Shown: positions 45,351-60,060 of the stretch, piece by piece
Layout: every line of letters starts with the position of its first letter
Position numbering within the stretch: position 1 is the first letter of the stretch
Assembly: GCA_032191485.1 (NCBI GenBank)
Contig: JAVDOI010000019.1
Location: 5,650,655 to 5,714,654, forward strand
DNA: 64,000 nucleotides
Direction of reading: 5' to 3'
Origin: Leptoclinus maculatus
Taxonomy: Eukaryota > Chordata > Actinopteri > Perciformes > Stichaeidae
Notes under the pieces: generated by a model
What the model was told of the DNA's origin: nothing
Databases searched by the model: none
Seen by the model: the letters and a program-made list of their open reading frames with translations, nothing else
Position numbers and translations under genes: made by a program

Positions 45351-47279
45351 GAAGAAAGGTAGCTGATGATGTCACATTTCCCTTGAACACACCAACAAAG
45401 AAGTCTTCAAGATCTTTTTACTGGTATAAATTAACTTTTTACAAACAATTATAGTGTCCTTCTTGGTGTAGTGGTATGAACTGAAAACAGTGGAAGCCTG
45501 GAAACCAATCTAACACACATTGTTAGAATTGGATGATCAGTCAGCAGAAATGTAGAGCATTGGTGATTTGAAGTGAATAGGCTAAAATATGCAACACAGT
45601 CCACGTGGTCAATAAAGCAACACACTGAGACTCCCATTCTGTGTCAGCTAAACTTAAAAGGAGCTTAGGTTGATGTTTACTCAGCAAGATCTCTTCTGCT
45701 CTACAGGGAAAGCTGACTTTATGAGTAGAAATCAGCAGGAGACCATCCATTCCTCAGACAGACTTGATAGCTCAGCTTTGCCAAACCGGCCAAAAAAAGG
45801 GCAAACTCCAGAATAATTTTAAGTGCTCATGACTCCGGGGTAAGTCGGCCGACAAATTTATCCCTCATTAATGATAATAATACCCTTCTCGGGCTATTTT
45901 CAGCCAATGGTGGTTGCCATCAGATACATTTTTAGCCTGCTTAAATGCTTTTTTCCAATTCTTAGTTTCTGAGGGAAAATAGATGCTGGTTGAGAGACCT
46001 CAGACCACAGCATGGAACTACGTCAGGCCCATTAAAACGCCAGAAGTTCACTAAGTATAGGGAGCACTCCTCACGTCGCACGCCGTTCCTCTGCCAGTCT
46101 CCCTCTCTCTCTCTCTCGCTCTCTTTTTTTCTCTCTCTCATCCTGTGTGAGTGGTGGTTATGAAGTCCAGGTTAATTTGTCAAGTCAACAGAAGGCCGAA
46201 AGTTTAGTGGGACGATGTAAATTGACTGTCATTTAGTTGGTAGACCATCCCTAGACTGCTCCCAAACTATCTATTTTGTGGCCTGCGTTTAGCCTCGTTA
46301 GCTGTCCTGCTCCTACATCACTCCACCGCTGTGTTTCGACACAGGATGCCTGGACTCGCTAACACTCTCCACAGTATGTCTGTCTAAACAATCTTTTCCA
46401 CAATAATCAGATCACTTGTTTCAAAGTACAGTGTTGCAGAAGTATCAGAATGAATCAAACAGGAGAATCTCTCCCCTGACGCCAGAGTGTGTCTCTGTTA
46501 AAGCACAATGTGCAGGTTGAATTTCTTAGGTAAAATATGTGCATTTCTAAATATATAGGCCACGAGGACAGATTTAATTTGAACTGTGCCCCATTATTTC
46601 TGGTATATACGTATATATATAGATGTGGATATTTTACACAAGCCACAAGGACAAAAATGCTGAGGAAAAAGTTGCTATTTTGACCCACACCCTTTTTACA
46701 TGGTGGCCAGTGAAATTACGTCAGGGAGTAGGGTTCTCTGACCCCGCCACAGGGCACAACACAGTAATGGGTGGTAGTGAGTGAGTCAGTTTTCCTAAAT
46801 ATAAAACGAACAGCAATACTCAAGCTATCATGTCTCAATGTGTTTAGTGAACTGAGAAAACAGTTTGTTGCCATTTCTCTGATAAAACGTGGACACATGT
46901 GATGTGGGATGTCGAAGCCACAACTGTGTAACACTCCATTCATAAGGCTCTTTCCTCAATTGTTTACCAGCAGTGGCATGTGCCTCTATTGTCTCCAGCT
47001 GCAACATTTGTCAGAAAAGCAGCACAGATTCGAATTTTTATATTTTTGACCTAACCAGTACAATCAGCTCTTTAAAGCTGGAAATACATAGCTAAACGAT
47101 TCCCACTAAAATGCCCATATAGAGAGTATGACCTTATTACTGCAACTGCTGTTTCAGGGTCATATATGTACATGTTTATTGTTGCGTAAGGTTAAGTGGG
47201 GATTTCCCTTGACTGACACCAACATTATCACAGCATCATATCATATAACATTTACACAGACATGACTTGCAAGTTTATC
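45351..47279. other. Intergenic region, no gene seen
   Basis: A CT-rich tract lies at 46098-46140. No coding exon supported. Confidence 0.35.
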
Positions 47280-47445
47280 ACAAAAGGATTGATACCACAG
47301 GAAATGAAAGGGAAACTAACTTGTAAATGAGAGGTGCGGACAAGAAACTAGTCCTTGGCGTGCTAGCTTTGTCAAAAAGGTGTGGCAGACATTTGTCGTT
47401 TAAAAGGCCATCAGCTGATTTGACCCACACCCTCTGACAATCCTC
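47280..47445 (+). repeat. Local duplicated segment, left copy
   Basis: Shares with 47735-47890 the ordered words GGAAATGAAAG, GTGTGGCAG, GCCATCAGCTGA and CACCCTCTG. Diverged direct repeat about 455 bases apart. Confidence 0.5.
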
Positions 47446-47734
47446 CGGGAGGGTCACACCTTTTGGATGTCAGCAGCTCTGAACAGGTTTTATGTCCACC
47501 TTACTGGTTCTGTTTTTAATAATGGAATTTGTGTTGAGATTGTTTTAGCTGCTCACTATGCATTTTTCTTTAACATAACTTCACTCATACTGTATAAAGA
47601 ATAAGGGTTGCTCTGAATGAGCGTGGGACAACGCAGCTATTTCAGTATGATGACTAATAGAGGAGAGTGATCATTTTATAAGGGCTGGACTTTCTAGATG
47701 AAAGCTTCTGATATCTTGGCAGGGAGGGAAAGGG

Positions 47735-47890
47735 ATGGGTATCAAAGGAAATGAAAGAAAAACACTTGCCAAGTGACAAACAAGAACTTCTGCATGGCGA
47801 GTGTGATTTACAAAGCATTTTCTTTGTTGGAGAAAGTGTGGCAGCTATCTTTCATTTTTCAGCCATCAGCTGACGCACCCTCTGCTGTCC
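47735..47890 (+). repeat. Local duplicated segment, right copy
   Basis: Direct, diverged copy of 47280-47445 (AAAGGAAATGAAAG, AGTGTGGCAGCTAT, CAGCCATCAGCTGA, CGCACCCTCTG). Confidence 0.5.
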
Positions 47891-50800
47891 ACACCCCACG
47901 GATGCCAGTTATGCCAGTTAAGTTTCATTTCTAACAAACTTACATCACGTCAGTGATTGATTTCTGTGCTCTTTTCACCTCTGAAACTTGATCGTGACAC
48001 CAGACTGAAGGAGCCCAGTATCCCCAGGAATTAAATTCCTATTGGATGAGCCTGTACATTGAGAGTTACATACAAAGCCAGCTATCTGTACCTTAACCTT
48101 AAATTTGCACTTTTACATTTTTGGCCACTTAGGGGATTTGGAAAAAAGATGCAAACACAACCCAACACTACTATTTGCATAGGCCATGATGCCATCAGCT
48201 TTGGTTGCTATGTTTGTAACATTACTCAGCACTGTACAGTACAGTCTAATGGGTAGCAGGTTCATCTAGTTTATCTGCAATGCTATTTGACAGCTTAAGC
48301 TTCATTATGCAACATGTCAAAAAACAGAATACATTTATGACAATGAAACATATTAGGGCGATGTCCTGCCTTCATAACTTTTACCACTCTAATGAGACTC
48401 TTCTGCTGAAAGAGCTTGTTCAACCGGGTTGTACGAGGGCGTACTTCAGTTGGTTAATCACGTGTATCTATTGTTTGATGTAAGTTACTCCGATGTCGTG
48501 TCGTGAGAGGAGCGTCCGCACTATGTATCCAGGCTATTACCAGACTCCTCTTACCGTTTTACCATTTTCTTCTTTCTCAATACTTTAATCTTTATCATAT
48601 TATATGTCCGTTAGTGTGAGACTGAGGCATTCCTTCATCTCATCCTATTGGTCTCACTCGGCTCTGCTTCCATGGTAATATTCACAATATTGTGGTGTAA
48701 TCTGTTTATTCAAGCCAAACAGAAACACACAAACCCAGACAGCGAGAGGACATTAACCTTTATTCAGTTACTTGAGTCCACTGACATTGCATATATGATC
48801 AGAGGTCAGGTTTGCCACTATTCATTAGATCATTTCCCCTGCCGTTTACAGACACTTTCCACAAGAAAACTCCTTAGTTACTCAAAAGTACACTTTGTTT
48901 GCACGCTGCTAAAAATAAAAATGGTCTGGGGGGGAAAACATTATATATATATACCTTGTACGGTCCGGGCTGTTGGGACCTTTATGGTTGCATATAAAAA
49001 TAAACAAGCGTGCTGTCATCACATAGGCTGGTATATTCTAAAGCCAGGCAATTAAAAATGTGCTGATAGTAGCAGGGCAGCAACCGAGAGCTGAGACGGT
49101 GCCAGGGCTCCATATGTGCGAAGGGAAGAATGAACTCGCAGCTGAGGTCACAAAAAAGAACAGCGCACGTGGGCATATTTGGATGGTAGCGTGTGCACGT
49201 AGCTATTTGTATGCAGACGATGTGCATGTGTGTTTGAGTGTGTATATTTACTTTATGTGTCAGTATGTAAATTCTGTACACTGTTTGTGCACTCTGTGTT
49301 TATGTGTGTGTGTGTGTTACAGGTGTGTGTTTCTTTGAGTGTTAGCAGCACATCAATTACTGTAAAAAAGACTCCCATTATGGTAAAGATTATAAGGTAA
49401 GTTCAAGGGCTGCACTGTGACAGCTTAACAGGGTGTGAGCCGGGCCGCATTGTTTGGTTTCTACCAGAGTTACTCAGTCAGAATGAATGACGTCTCACAC
49501 ACGTATACGTGCAGGCTTGTTTGAGTTGTGGCGTGTGAGCAGGCTTATGTATGTACTTAATCACTCGTCGGCGCTGATGAGGTTGCACAAACACAAGCAC
49601 AGGCTCAGAAGCTTCTCACACAAACTCCACCAATCTGCAGCAGCCTCTCCCAGGAGAGCGATTCCCACTTCCCCCACTCTGTATTCTGCAGCCAGGGTGG
49701 CCGGCACCGCCGCCCAAAACACCTGCCACACTCGGCATGTAGGTAAACAAAAGGAGGAAATTCTGTGAAGTCATATACAGGGTTTGCCCTTCCACTGTTG
49801 TGCTTCCAACTGTTTTTTAAACTAAAATTTGTTTGGGAAGTGCTGCACGTGAATTTTGGTATAACTGATTTGCAGCACAGGTCTTTCGAACCGGCGGTTC
49901 ACATTGCAAAATACACAAACCGGCAGTAATTCATGTTTACACTGTCATCACAACTGAGCTGAGAAAGCTGAAAAAAAGCCACCATGTGCATTTCCACCGC
50001 AGTTTTTTTTCTACCATTTTACTCTCAGGGACGACTGTAGATACACATATATATGCGTTGTTTGCATACACATTTTGAAAATAATCATTTAGGGTTCATT
50101 TTCATTGGCATATAGAGAAAAAGTGCCACGTTGTCTGTGCTGTGGGACCTTTTTCTCACCTCTGCCTCTTTGGTAATGCGGTGACTCAGCATGGGAAGAA
50201 CAACACGATGTATAGAGCAGAATCATGGCTGTTCAGATAGCTGATAAAGCTTTATTTTTATGTTTCTAAATTATATATTATTATCACATGTACTAACGGG
50301 AATGGTCAGTTAATGCATCAATTTAAAGGCTTAAAGTATTTCTCAGGATGGCAATGTTGCTCGGTTGGTGAAGCACAGTGATGTTAAAAAAACATCGGGG
50401 GATTTATTGGACAGTTCAGACACATCTGACTTAATTAGATTGACTGGTTGCAGTTAAAAGGAAAAAAATGGGAACATTTCAAGGAAATGTACAAAAAACC
50501 TTTACTGACCCAGAAAAGCCTAAAGTTAACCCTAACCCTTACCCAAGAACAGCTGCAGACACAAGCAAGTCATAAGTCTCCAGGTCTACAAGTCTGTAGC
50601 CTGCAGCATTCAGCTTAAGACGGGAAGTGAACTCCTCCTGTCGCAAATACCGACCAGAGGGCAAAAAACAAACCAAACACACGTCTTAGCCCTGCAGTCT
50701 GAGCAAGCAAGAGTCCTGTTTGATAAATGATGTCACCGAAACTCAGCTTAAAAGAAGAAACGCGAGCAAACAGTGCTGTCGACCTGAGTCATAAGCACAC

Positions 50801-53800
50801 ACACAAAAAGCCACACTAATCGGCGCCCTCTTTGCCATGGTGAGGTCATCAGGATAAAGAAACACTCCTCGTGGAATTCTGCCTCATCTGCGCTCATTTC
50901 TCTTTATTTTTTTTCAATCATAATTTGAAGCTTTTGCATTTCACCCATTACCCATATTGTTAAACTTCAAAATGTTGTTTTAAATTTCTTGTGTCAGGTT
51001 AGTTTTTACTGAAACTTGGCACTCAGGTCGCGACAGTGGTTTGTTTGGCATAAAATAAGGAGGAAGTGGGCAGTTAGCAGCTAAAGCCACGAAGCCTAAA
51101 CAGACAAAGAAAGGAGCCACACCCACAGTAACTGTGGACGTTAATCCTCTGTGCCATAGAGCGCCATCGTTGTCCCAAAACTGTTAAACACACTTCAATG
51201 AGCCCCACACTGTTGCACTGGGTGACATGTTCCATCATTACAATAAGCACGGGCATTGTAGTTTATCTTAATTCAATCCCACAAACTCAGAAATCGTTCT
51301 TTTTTTTTTAAACAAGAAGACGTTTTTATAACTATGACCTTCATGACCTCTTTAGGAGGAATCAATGTGCTTGGGACTGTGTGCGACATGTTAAGCAGGT
51401 CAGGGAGTAGTGAGAGAATGCAAACTAGTGCACTCTCCATTTTGGTCTTTTCATGGCATTTTCTGACAATTAGGAAAATCTAGAATAACATCAGCTCTAT
51501 CATTTAAGTTAGGCAACTATTCATATCATGCAGTGAACACAGTGAGATCTCACAAATAGGACACGTTGTGAGAGGGAAGGAAAAGGAGGACTTGAGCAGT
51601 AAGTAGTCATGTGTGTATATGAGGTCAACTTTAATTGCCTGTTAACTGATGAAAAACCTTCCTCCGTCACGCTACCTTTCATCTACACTTTTTTTCTCTC
51701 GCCATCACACGCACCCTCTCCCCTTCCCTGTCGTGCCTGGACCCGTCTCTGTTTTATGTGCCCGAGGAGACGGGTACATGTCTTTACCATGACTGAACCG
51801 CAGGCAGCTCACACGACTTCCACTCGTCCATCAATGCCTCCGGATTAGGAACAGGTGGCTAATATAATTTCATTTGAAGGCTCTTTTCCAATGCTGGCTG
51901 CACGCTCTGTACACAGGCATGAAGTGGAACGAAATATTCTCCTACTTGTACTGATTGCGTGAGCAAACATTTTTAGTGCCCACAAGAGGCCATTATGGGA
52001 TTAAACATATGTTTGAAGGTGTGTTGCTCTTGAACACTCACAGAAAGAGATGGGTGTGTTGGGCACATTCCTGGATAGCATGAATCTCTCCTTGCCACAC
52101 AAGTCCGACATGAATCTTGTTATGTTGACACAACAACATGCCTTGGCTTTAATGTTTTGCAAGCCATGACTTAAATAAGGAGATCTGGATCAGTTTGATT
52201 TGTATTGTGGCGGTGTTGTGTCCGTGTTAACATTTATAAACATGTATCGATAAGTAGACTACACCCAATGAAAAATGTATCATATGCAGTGACTGTAAAT
52301 GAAGGGTAGAAGCACGTGATCGTCACAGCCTCACATTATTAATCACTGCAGAGGAATGCTGTCTATGGAGTTTATTTGTTTATCGCATCGTTATGGTGAT
52401 GGGAAAGCTGACGCTGAAGGTGAAATGCCAGAACATCGTTTCCTACTAGATTTACATTTCTGGTGATGTTACTGTTATGATGGGAAGTGAAAATGTAATA
52501 AGACCAGCATCTGTTTTCCCAGATTGAGCTGCTAGATGGTTCCACGGTCAAAAGGCTTTGGGACCTGCCCAAGTTAACAACATGTCAGCACCCTTACACA
52601 CTTATGTAACACGTTTTCTTGGTAATGATATTCATGACAAAACCATCTACTGCATTCTGCACTTCTGTTTGTACTCAAAGTACAGTTTTTAAATGAAGAA
52701 TATAGCGATGAATGAGTTAGTAAGTAATGAGCTGTATGTGATCTGTACACTAAAGGCTGAAATGGAAAAGACATCAGACCCGGGTCGCCGATGGGAAAAC
52801 TCTGCTTTTTTTCTTTCCTGTGTGAGTCCATGTTGGCGTCAACGAGAGTGAAGTAATGCCAATTACTGTACAATGCCGCTGATGTAATAACCAATAGCGT
52901 TTGACTGCTTTATTAAAAAAGGGGAACAACATAATTTCTTTGTTTTACAATGTGAGCAAATAACAAAGCTCAGCTGGTCAATTTGTCATCAAAAGAGGCC
53001 GCATCGCCCCTTTGTTTTCACAATATTTAAACTATTTGTCTTCATTTCATCCCACATTTTTTCAATTATTACTGTATGACCACGTACTGACCTCCTGGAT
53101 GGGACAGAGACAAATGAGGCCCACAGCAGATCCAAATGGTGAAGTGATGGTGATGGAAATGTGAAGGGATCCAGTAAAAAGGGGGCCTGTGCTTTAGTTG
53201 GAGGCCGACCAACACTCGAGCAGAGAAAACAAGGGCAGGGGAGCCGCTGCAAAGACAGTTGGGATATTATCCACAAAGGACATGTATGCTTAGGCTGATT
53301 TATAACAGCACTGTGGAGCTTGGCAAGCTTTGTTTTTCAGTGAAAATCAGTTTTCTGCCTCTTAGTTGTTGTGCTGGATTGGACTGGTTTAGACACTTTC
53401 TGGCACGGGGGTTTCCATATTAAAAAAAGTCATATTTTTTGTACTTGAACTGGAAATTAAAAGTCAATCACAAAGACATTTTTTCAGCATTAGTAATGTG
53501 ACTGTCAAATCATTGTTCAGAAAGCTCCTCCTCCTCTCTTTATGAGGTTTTGAAGACGTGTACACTGACAAATGGAGGCGACACAGGTGCTGCTGGCAGA
53601 GCAGGAAGCTACACAACCAAACAACAGGCAACATACATCACCCACACAAACAAATATCAAAGACCACAATGTCGTTAGAGACAGTGGTCACAGGTCACTG
53701 TCATGCGGCTGAAAATTGTATATGTTTCATCTTTATGTATCAACATGTCAGTCGTGTCATTTATACATTCCAGACAATTCCCAGGATTCAAGGATTTCTG

Positions 53801-54890
53801 GGATTTTACTTTTTGCGTCTTTCAGCACATTTGTTTTGGTTTTTACACCCGGCAACTTTGCTGGTTCATTCTCACAGATCTCAACAGCCTCGTTTCCAGG
53901 CGCAGGCAGCTGTTTTCAGTGAGAGAGCTCATCCGCTGCCTGGTCAGCGCCAAAGAGCAGCCCGTCAAAGCTACTAGTAAATATAGTGACGCATTTAAAG
54001 ACCCAGATGTATTTCAATCAGCTGCAGAATGATTGGTTTACGCTGTAATTGTGTCGCTGTGCTATTGGATAGAAGAGACCGGCTGATTAGAACAGCTGAT
54101 ATTGTGATTGACAGTCCCAAACAATGACAACAAGCATGTTTTCTCAGGCCTTTCTTGGAGTGTTGAATGCCCTAATTTGTAACACCTGTCATAGTTCATT
54201 TAAATGCCAGTCAGGTAACTTATATTATTCAGGAGAGGGCAGTTTGTCTATCTTTATAGGCAGAATCAAACCAAACTCCATTCAAATTACATCTGCTTTT
54301 ACTCTTGTCTTGTCTGTTTCTTCTCTGCAGTTCATACCTGCAGCAGGCTAAGATAGGTCCATATAAGCATAAGTCTCATCATTATTTTCTTCATCTTTCC
54401 TTACGTATTACCCATAATCCTATGTATTTCATTTAACAGCACTTAGAAGTGTCTGGCTTCCTTGTTTTTTTTCTTTATTTGTTTCAAAATGTAGACATAA
54501 ATACGTGAAATAAGAGACTTTGATGTCATCTGCCAATTGAAGTTACAGAAACTTTGATCAGGGATGGATAGTTTAAGATTATTTGTATCCAAGAGCTCAA
54601 TATGGCTAACAAACAGTAGTTTTTTCTAGATTTGCTTGATCTCTATTTCTCTCTCTCTCCTCCTCCAAAAAGGTACATCAACTGGTTTACCTTGGAAAAC
54701 TGAACAATGTAATTTAATCACCAGATTTCCTTAAAAGCCCGAGAGGCCAACCAGGATAATCAAATACAGTCCCTGGTTGGTTAAAGTAATTGGTCACGTA
54801 GAGTGATGTGTGCAGTTTATGAGCCACAGCAATGACTAACAGCTGATGAGTGGAAATGTCGATAAAATAAAAGCCAGTCCAGTGCTGTGT
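47891..54890. other. Intergenic region, no gene seen
   Basis: Long stretch without a supported gene. Short GT runs near 49300; a telomere-like TAACCCTAACCCTTACCC at about 50528. Open frames such as 48648-49055 and 53703-54032 lack recognisable protein features and splice context. Confidence 0.35.
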
Positions 54891-55060
54891 CTCGCGTCCC
54901 CCCTCCTCCTCCCTTTACTCCCATCTGCTCCCCTCCCTTCCTGCTTTCCCGCCAACTGAAAGTTTTTTCAACTTCATTTCACAGGCATGCTTTCTCTCTC
55001 TTTCTCTCTCTCTCTCTTTTTCCCCTTTATCTTTCACTGTCTCTATCTCTCGTCTGACAA
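54891..55060. repeat. Pyrimidine-rich (CT) tract
   Basis: Nearly pure C/T on the + strand with TCTCTC runs at about 54990-55018, directly upstream of a GC-rich island. Confidence 0.8.
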
Positions 55061-55089
55061 ATAAACAGGTCTCACGTGAGCTCCTCTCC

Positions 55090-55325
55090 CACTCCCTCTG
55101 CGTGTTCTCAGAGGAGGACACCGCCCCTGTCTGGCCTCTGTGGCGACCTGAGCCGCACCGTGATTGGCTGAGGCCGAGTTACTGCAGCCAGAGGAACTGC
55201 GAGTGGCAGACAGGGATAGCGTGTCTGAGACAAAAACACAGGGCGTCCTGCCAGCCACTGTCCCTGAGGGGTGAGGACTGGAGCTGGAGAGTGCCTGGCT
55301 GGCAGCTGGACAAGTCAGTGTGAAG
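55090..55325. promoter_or_regulatory. Promoter-like GC-rich island
   Basis: In an AT-rich desert, this segment is GC-rich with a GC box (ACCGCCCC at about 55120), an inverted CCAAT box (GATTGGCTGA at about 55161) and CpGs. No exon was identified on either strand, so it may be a distal promoter, an enhancer or a relic. Confidence 0.35.
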
Positions 55326-58300
55326 GGTTTCACTGTAACACACTGTGCATCTATTTCGCATGCACATTGTCACCACGTGATGAATGCTTCCCCAGTGCAG
55401 ATGATTATGTTCCTTTCGAATTAAAGTATTTTATTCGTGACAGTCAACTTCAATATTACACGGTAATATTCATTTCAGCAGTCATTTTGTGAGAAAATGT
55501 TTTGCCGTTTTTAAACAGATTTGGGAATGAAACCCTTCCCTTGTGGGACTGGCTGAGTGATGAAATGACTCGAAGCTTCAGCAGATGACAGATGCTTGAA
55601 ACACCTCACGGAAAACTTAACTAAATCACAGTTTTAGTCAGTTATAAAAGAGCTCTGGCAATCTGCTGTAAATTTGAGTTTTCAAAGCAACATGAGACTG
55701 CAGAGCTCTATTTTTGGCCTCGTGTTGACATCTCATATAATCTGTTCCCAAATTGCAGCTGCATTTAATTCAAAAGAGCTGCAAAAGGATTTAATATGAC
55801 GAGAGACAAAGTGAAGATTGAAACTTAATCAAGACAGATATTATGAACATTAAGTTGCCTGGCAGACTGAGATGCTTCCTCACTGCGGACAGATTAGGTC
55901 TCTAATTAACTGTGTAATTTACCAGCTGAATGACTGGCTGTTAATATGACAGGTGGGTGGTAACGACAGCAAGTGATGTTCTGAGCAGTGGCATGCAAAT
56001 GTTCCAGTATATTGTGATTGGTTTTAAAGAGCTACAACATGCAGCAAAAAATGTTATCAAGTGACCTGTAGTGATCATGACATTTAAGTGACCCAACAGG
56101 CCGAACAAACATTTCAAGATCACCTGCAACAACAATAAATGCACTGAGGAACATTATGACATGACGAAACATAAAATTCTAAGTTTTAAATGCTAGATTT
56201 AGTCATCTCTTGATCTGATTTGATATAAGACAATTTATTTCAAAACGAATGCACCAGTTTAGCATTGGTTATATCCCCAAAATCAATACCTGGCTGCTGC
56301 TTATTCTATTAGAGAAAACCAGAAATCATGTTGAACCCCCAATAAAGAAACATATGAATCATGTCTCTCTCTCTACGTGTGTGTGTGTCATCGTGGCTAA
56401 TTGTGGTCCTGGAGACACCTCAGGAACTACCCCAGACGTGGTTTTGAGTACTTTACCAGGTGTTTATATGACTGTCTGTCTGTGGACAGATTTTGTCAAC
56501 GCGATAGTGTCACAACAGTCAGGACACCCTGGCCAGATTTGGCTCCGTGTCTGGCGTGATCCCTTCGGTTGCCAAAAGAGCTTCTTCTCTTTTTTTGTAA
56601 ATTTTGTATTAACACAGAAAAAATAACTGTATTATGTCTTGGTACAGGAAACTGACAAATGCAATATAAAACAAAAGCAAAACTTATATTCAAACACGAG
56701 CTGGGTTGTGTCACCACAAAGAAAAACCTGGAGAAACAGAAAGAAAGACGGAATTGATGAGCCAGACAGCCAAGACAGGATTAAACAGGGAGTCAGCGAA
56801 GAGAAAGATATTTGCTCCAAGGATTTTTCAGACATCCCCGTGTCTCAGCCAGCCTCTCCCCACCACACCCTAAATCTCCCTCTTCTTTCCCCTTTGACTT
56901 GCAATTATAATTTTGTGTTATGTGTCTGAACCTGCCATGATGGAACTGCTTCACCTCTGTTAGAAGTCCCTGCGTGTGTCATGAAAATACTCCACTGATT
57001 GTATCATAATCTAGACTAACAATAGGGTTTTAGTTGGTTGCACGTAGGTGAAGAGGTTAGACAACACGGGTTTAAATCCTGAGTTGATGAACATCTTCCC
57101 TGGTATCACAAATGATACGACAACAGAAACACTGTTGTCTCTTCAATGTATTCGTCCCTGCAAAGTCTTCCTCTCTTTACACTCAGGTGTCAGAGAAAAC
57201 GTCCTCTTTCCCAACCTGCCCCCGCCAAGTTGCTGCCAGAGCTTTTCACCGTCTCATCACTTGATCAGCTAAGATCTAGAAAAGCATACACCTTCATCTC
57301 CATTGTTACAAAACCATGTCTGGGTGTGACGCGTGTAAGCCATTGAATTAAAGGGGATTTAGGGGTGAGATTATGGTTCTATGTGTAAGTGTATGAGTGG
57401 TGTGTCTGGTTATGTCGTACCATTATTTTGCTAAAAAGATGACCTGTACTTCATGATTTAGTACAATCAAAATGTATTTAATTGTTATTTATTGCTGTTG
57501 ACCGTCCTAAATGTGCATATAATGGCTACATGCAATACTACACAGTGTATGTTTTCTGACCCTCCATTTTTAAGTTAACCTTGTAACCCCACAAACTAAC
57601 AGTTAATAATGTTAGTGTTAAGGTTACTACTGTAGGTAAACTAGTCGCTGAAAATCCTAATTATTGCACCTTTAGAACAGACAAAGTTTAATACATTTAA
57701 TACCATTTTGTGTTTTTGGCTTTAGAAAGGTTGAAAAAAGGAACCACCCTTCAAACTCTTTAAATCTTTAGTATAACTCTTACACTGTTGCACGCCGCCT
57801 CAGCAGGTGGAGTAATTCAAAGTTGACAGGCCTGCTGAGCCTAGTAATGGTCGCTAAGCTATGATTGGACTATCGCTCTTGTGGAACGGTCAATTTAAAG
57901 CAGAATCTTTTACTTCAAAGCCAAGGTAAACTGGTTTCAGATAAGGGGGCACAGAAACCATTACATACATCAGCAAGTTCATTCACAGTTCGTTAGGGTG
58001 AGATGCATCATCACGATGACCTTTGCTCGGAAACTTCCTGCTTTTTTTGGACTTCAAAAGACCCCTAAGGAGGAGGCTTTGAGTCCGCCACCAGGATATG
58101 ATGCATTATGATGTCACCAGATCCCCTAAAGTCTGAAAACTGAACATTCCTGCAGCAGGAATGTGAAGAACGCTTACTGTCAGTCGTTTTTTTGGTCCCA
58201 TGGGGTTATCAGGCAGCAGTAGGAACATACCAAAGTCTTTACAACAAAACAGAAAAACATCCATCCATCTATCACGAGCATGTCTCTTTCAAAAGACCGG

Positions 58301-60059
58301 CAGGGTCAAAGGGCGTCTGGGTCAGGTGTGATGTACATGACAAAGGGCAGTAACAGACAATAGGAGGATCTGTAGGAATGAAAGCTTTATCTCCTAAGTG
58401 TGGACGGGTGAAGGCAGATGAAAGTGACAGTTCCTGACCCGGGCAGCTCAGTCATCTGGTCTTATATTGAACGCATGTTTTTTGGTTTCTTTGATGGTGT
58501 AAAAAATAAATCGAGAAAAGTTAGGTGGCTAAAATTTTCCCTAACGCTGTAAATTTTCATCTGGATGTTTCCAAAATATGTTTGACGCCACCCATGTTAC
58601 TGAGTACACTAAAAACAAATTAAAATCCATGTGGTGCTTCAAGGAAACACTGTTTCACAGCAATGCCTCTGCTATCAACCACAACAAAAGGCAGAGGGAC
58701 TAACATGCTGTTTCCACAACTCCTCGCATGACTCACGAGCAAATATGAGCCTCACTGATGCCCTCTTCCTCCTTGTGCTTCTCTTTGTTCTAATTTTAAA
58801 AGTCTGACATTGACAAATAAATAACCTCTCCATGGGATTTCAAATGAGTCAGCAAAGCCTTTCAACACACGCCGATGTGTCAGTGGGTTCAGACGTCTGT
58901 AATTCGATCAGAGCTCAGAGAGAGCGCAACGCTGGCCTTTGACCTCTGGCCAGGCTCTGCATCCTCTCATCTCTCGTGAGACGAGATGCAAAGCTGCAGA
59001 GTTTAAACGCTGCCAGGCCTCCTTGCACATCTGAGCACAGTTGCCGCTGTCCTCTGTGTGCACCCCAGGGACACGACACAAAATGTGTCCCTCTAACTAA
59101 TGTTAGTGTTTTGTTTAGCCGTTTCTGTGATCTTATTTATTTCCTTTCCGTCTGACTGTCTTTCTTTTATGGTAGAAAGAACATGTGAACGTGTTTAAGA
59201 TAAAAGCTGTAAACTCAATCTGAGAAACTCAATCAGTGCTATTTTTTCAGAACGTAGTAAACTCCTGCCAGAGCCACAAAAAACATCTTATTACTGTTTT
59301 TGAGTAGTACTCCTTGTGGTCAGTAAACTGATCTTACTGTTTAAAATCCTCTTTAAGTACGCTTAAAGGTAGGATGTGTAGTTTTTGTCCACTAGTAGCG
59401 CTATTCCACCAATGGAGGTGGCTGAGGAAACTGACAAAGGAGTGTAACAATGTGCCAATAAAGGCAGTGAAAAAGAAAATTACTGTCATGCAAACACGAA
59501 TGTAAATTATGCAGCATCTAAAAATACATGTTTTCTTTTTAATTGGCTCCACAGAGGTTTTATGAGGATGGAAATGCATTTAACCTCAAGGATACACACA
59601 ATTCAATTTGGTCAGAAATACTGAATATGAACATAACTTTTCTTTGATTGCAAGAAACTCCAAACCTTTTAAAGATGTCAGTATGCAAAGTGAACTCACT
59701 TGATTTTTGAATGTGCTGTTGATGGACACCGTTGTTACAAAATGCAATGCACAACAGAAAAGAAAAGAAAAAGTCTCACAACAGCATCTGGAGGCAATTA
59801 AGACAAATTGTGGACAGTGGTGAGACAGCTCGGGGAAGATCTTGGAAAACAAAATATATTATTGTATCTTTGGTTTTGGTTTGGTGCATGGATAAGTTTC
59901 CAAATTTGAAATTGGCAGTATCTCTCCGAAGTTGCAGATCCTATCGATGACTTGTATCATTTCCTGACACAAAAAAGCAAAGTTAATTTAATGTATGCTA
60001 ACCGCAATATGCTAACCGCAAAAGCAGTATAACACATAGTATATATTTATAATGTATAG

Positions 60060-60060
<1 letters not shown>
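55326..60060. other. Intergenic region, no gene seen
   Basis: Complex GC-richer segments at 56389-56575 and 58840-59070 stand out; the first may be a dispersed fish repeat and the second is a candidate regulatory stretch. Neither has coding support. Confidence 0.35.

Noticed and set aside
45450..45520. GGTGTAGTGGTATG, tRNA-like A-box wording
   Set aside because: No B box or cloverleaf could be formed downstream.
50527..50545. Telomere-like TAACCCTAACCC
   Set aside because: Fewer than three imperfect units; chance or trivial.
53558..54032. Overlapping frames of 109-139 codons
   Set aside because: Two competing frames over the same DNA, neither with recognisable motifs.
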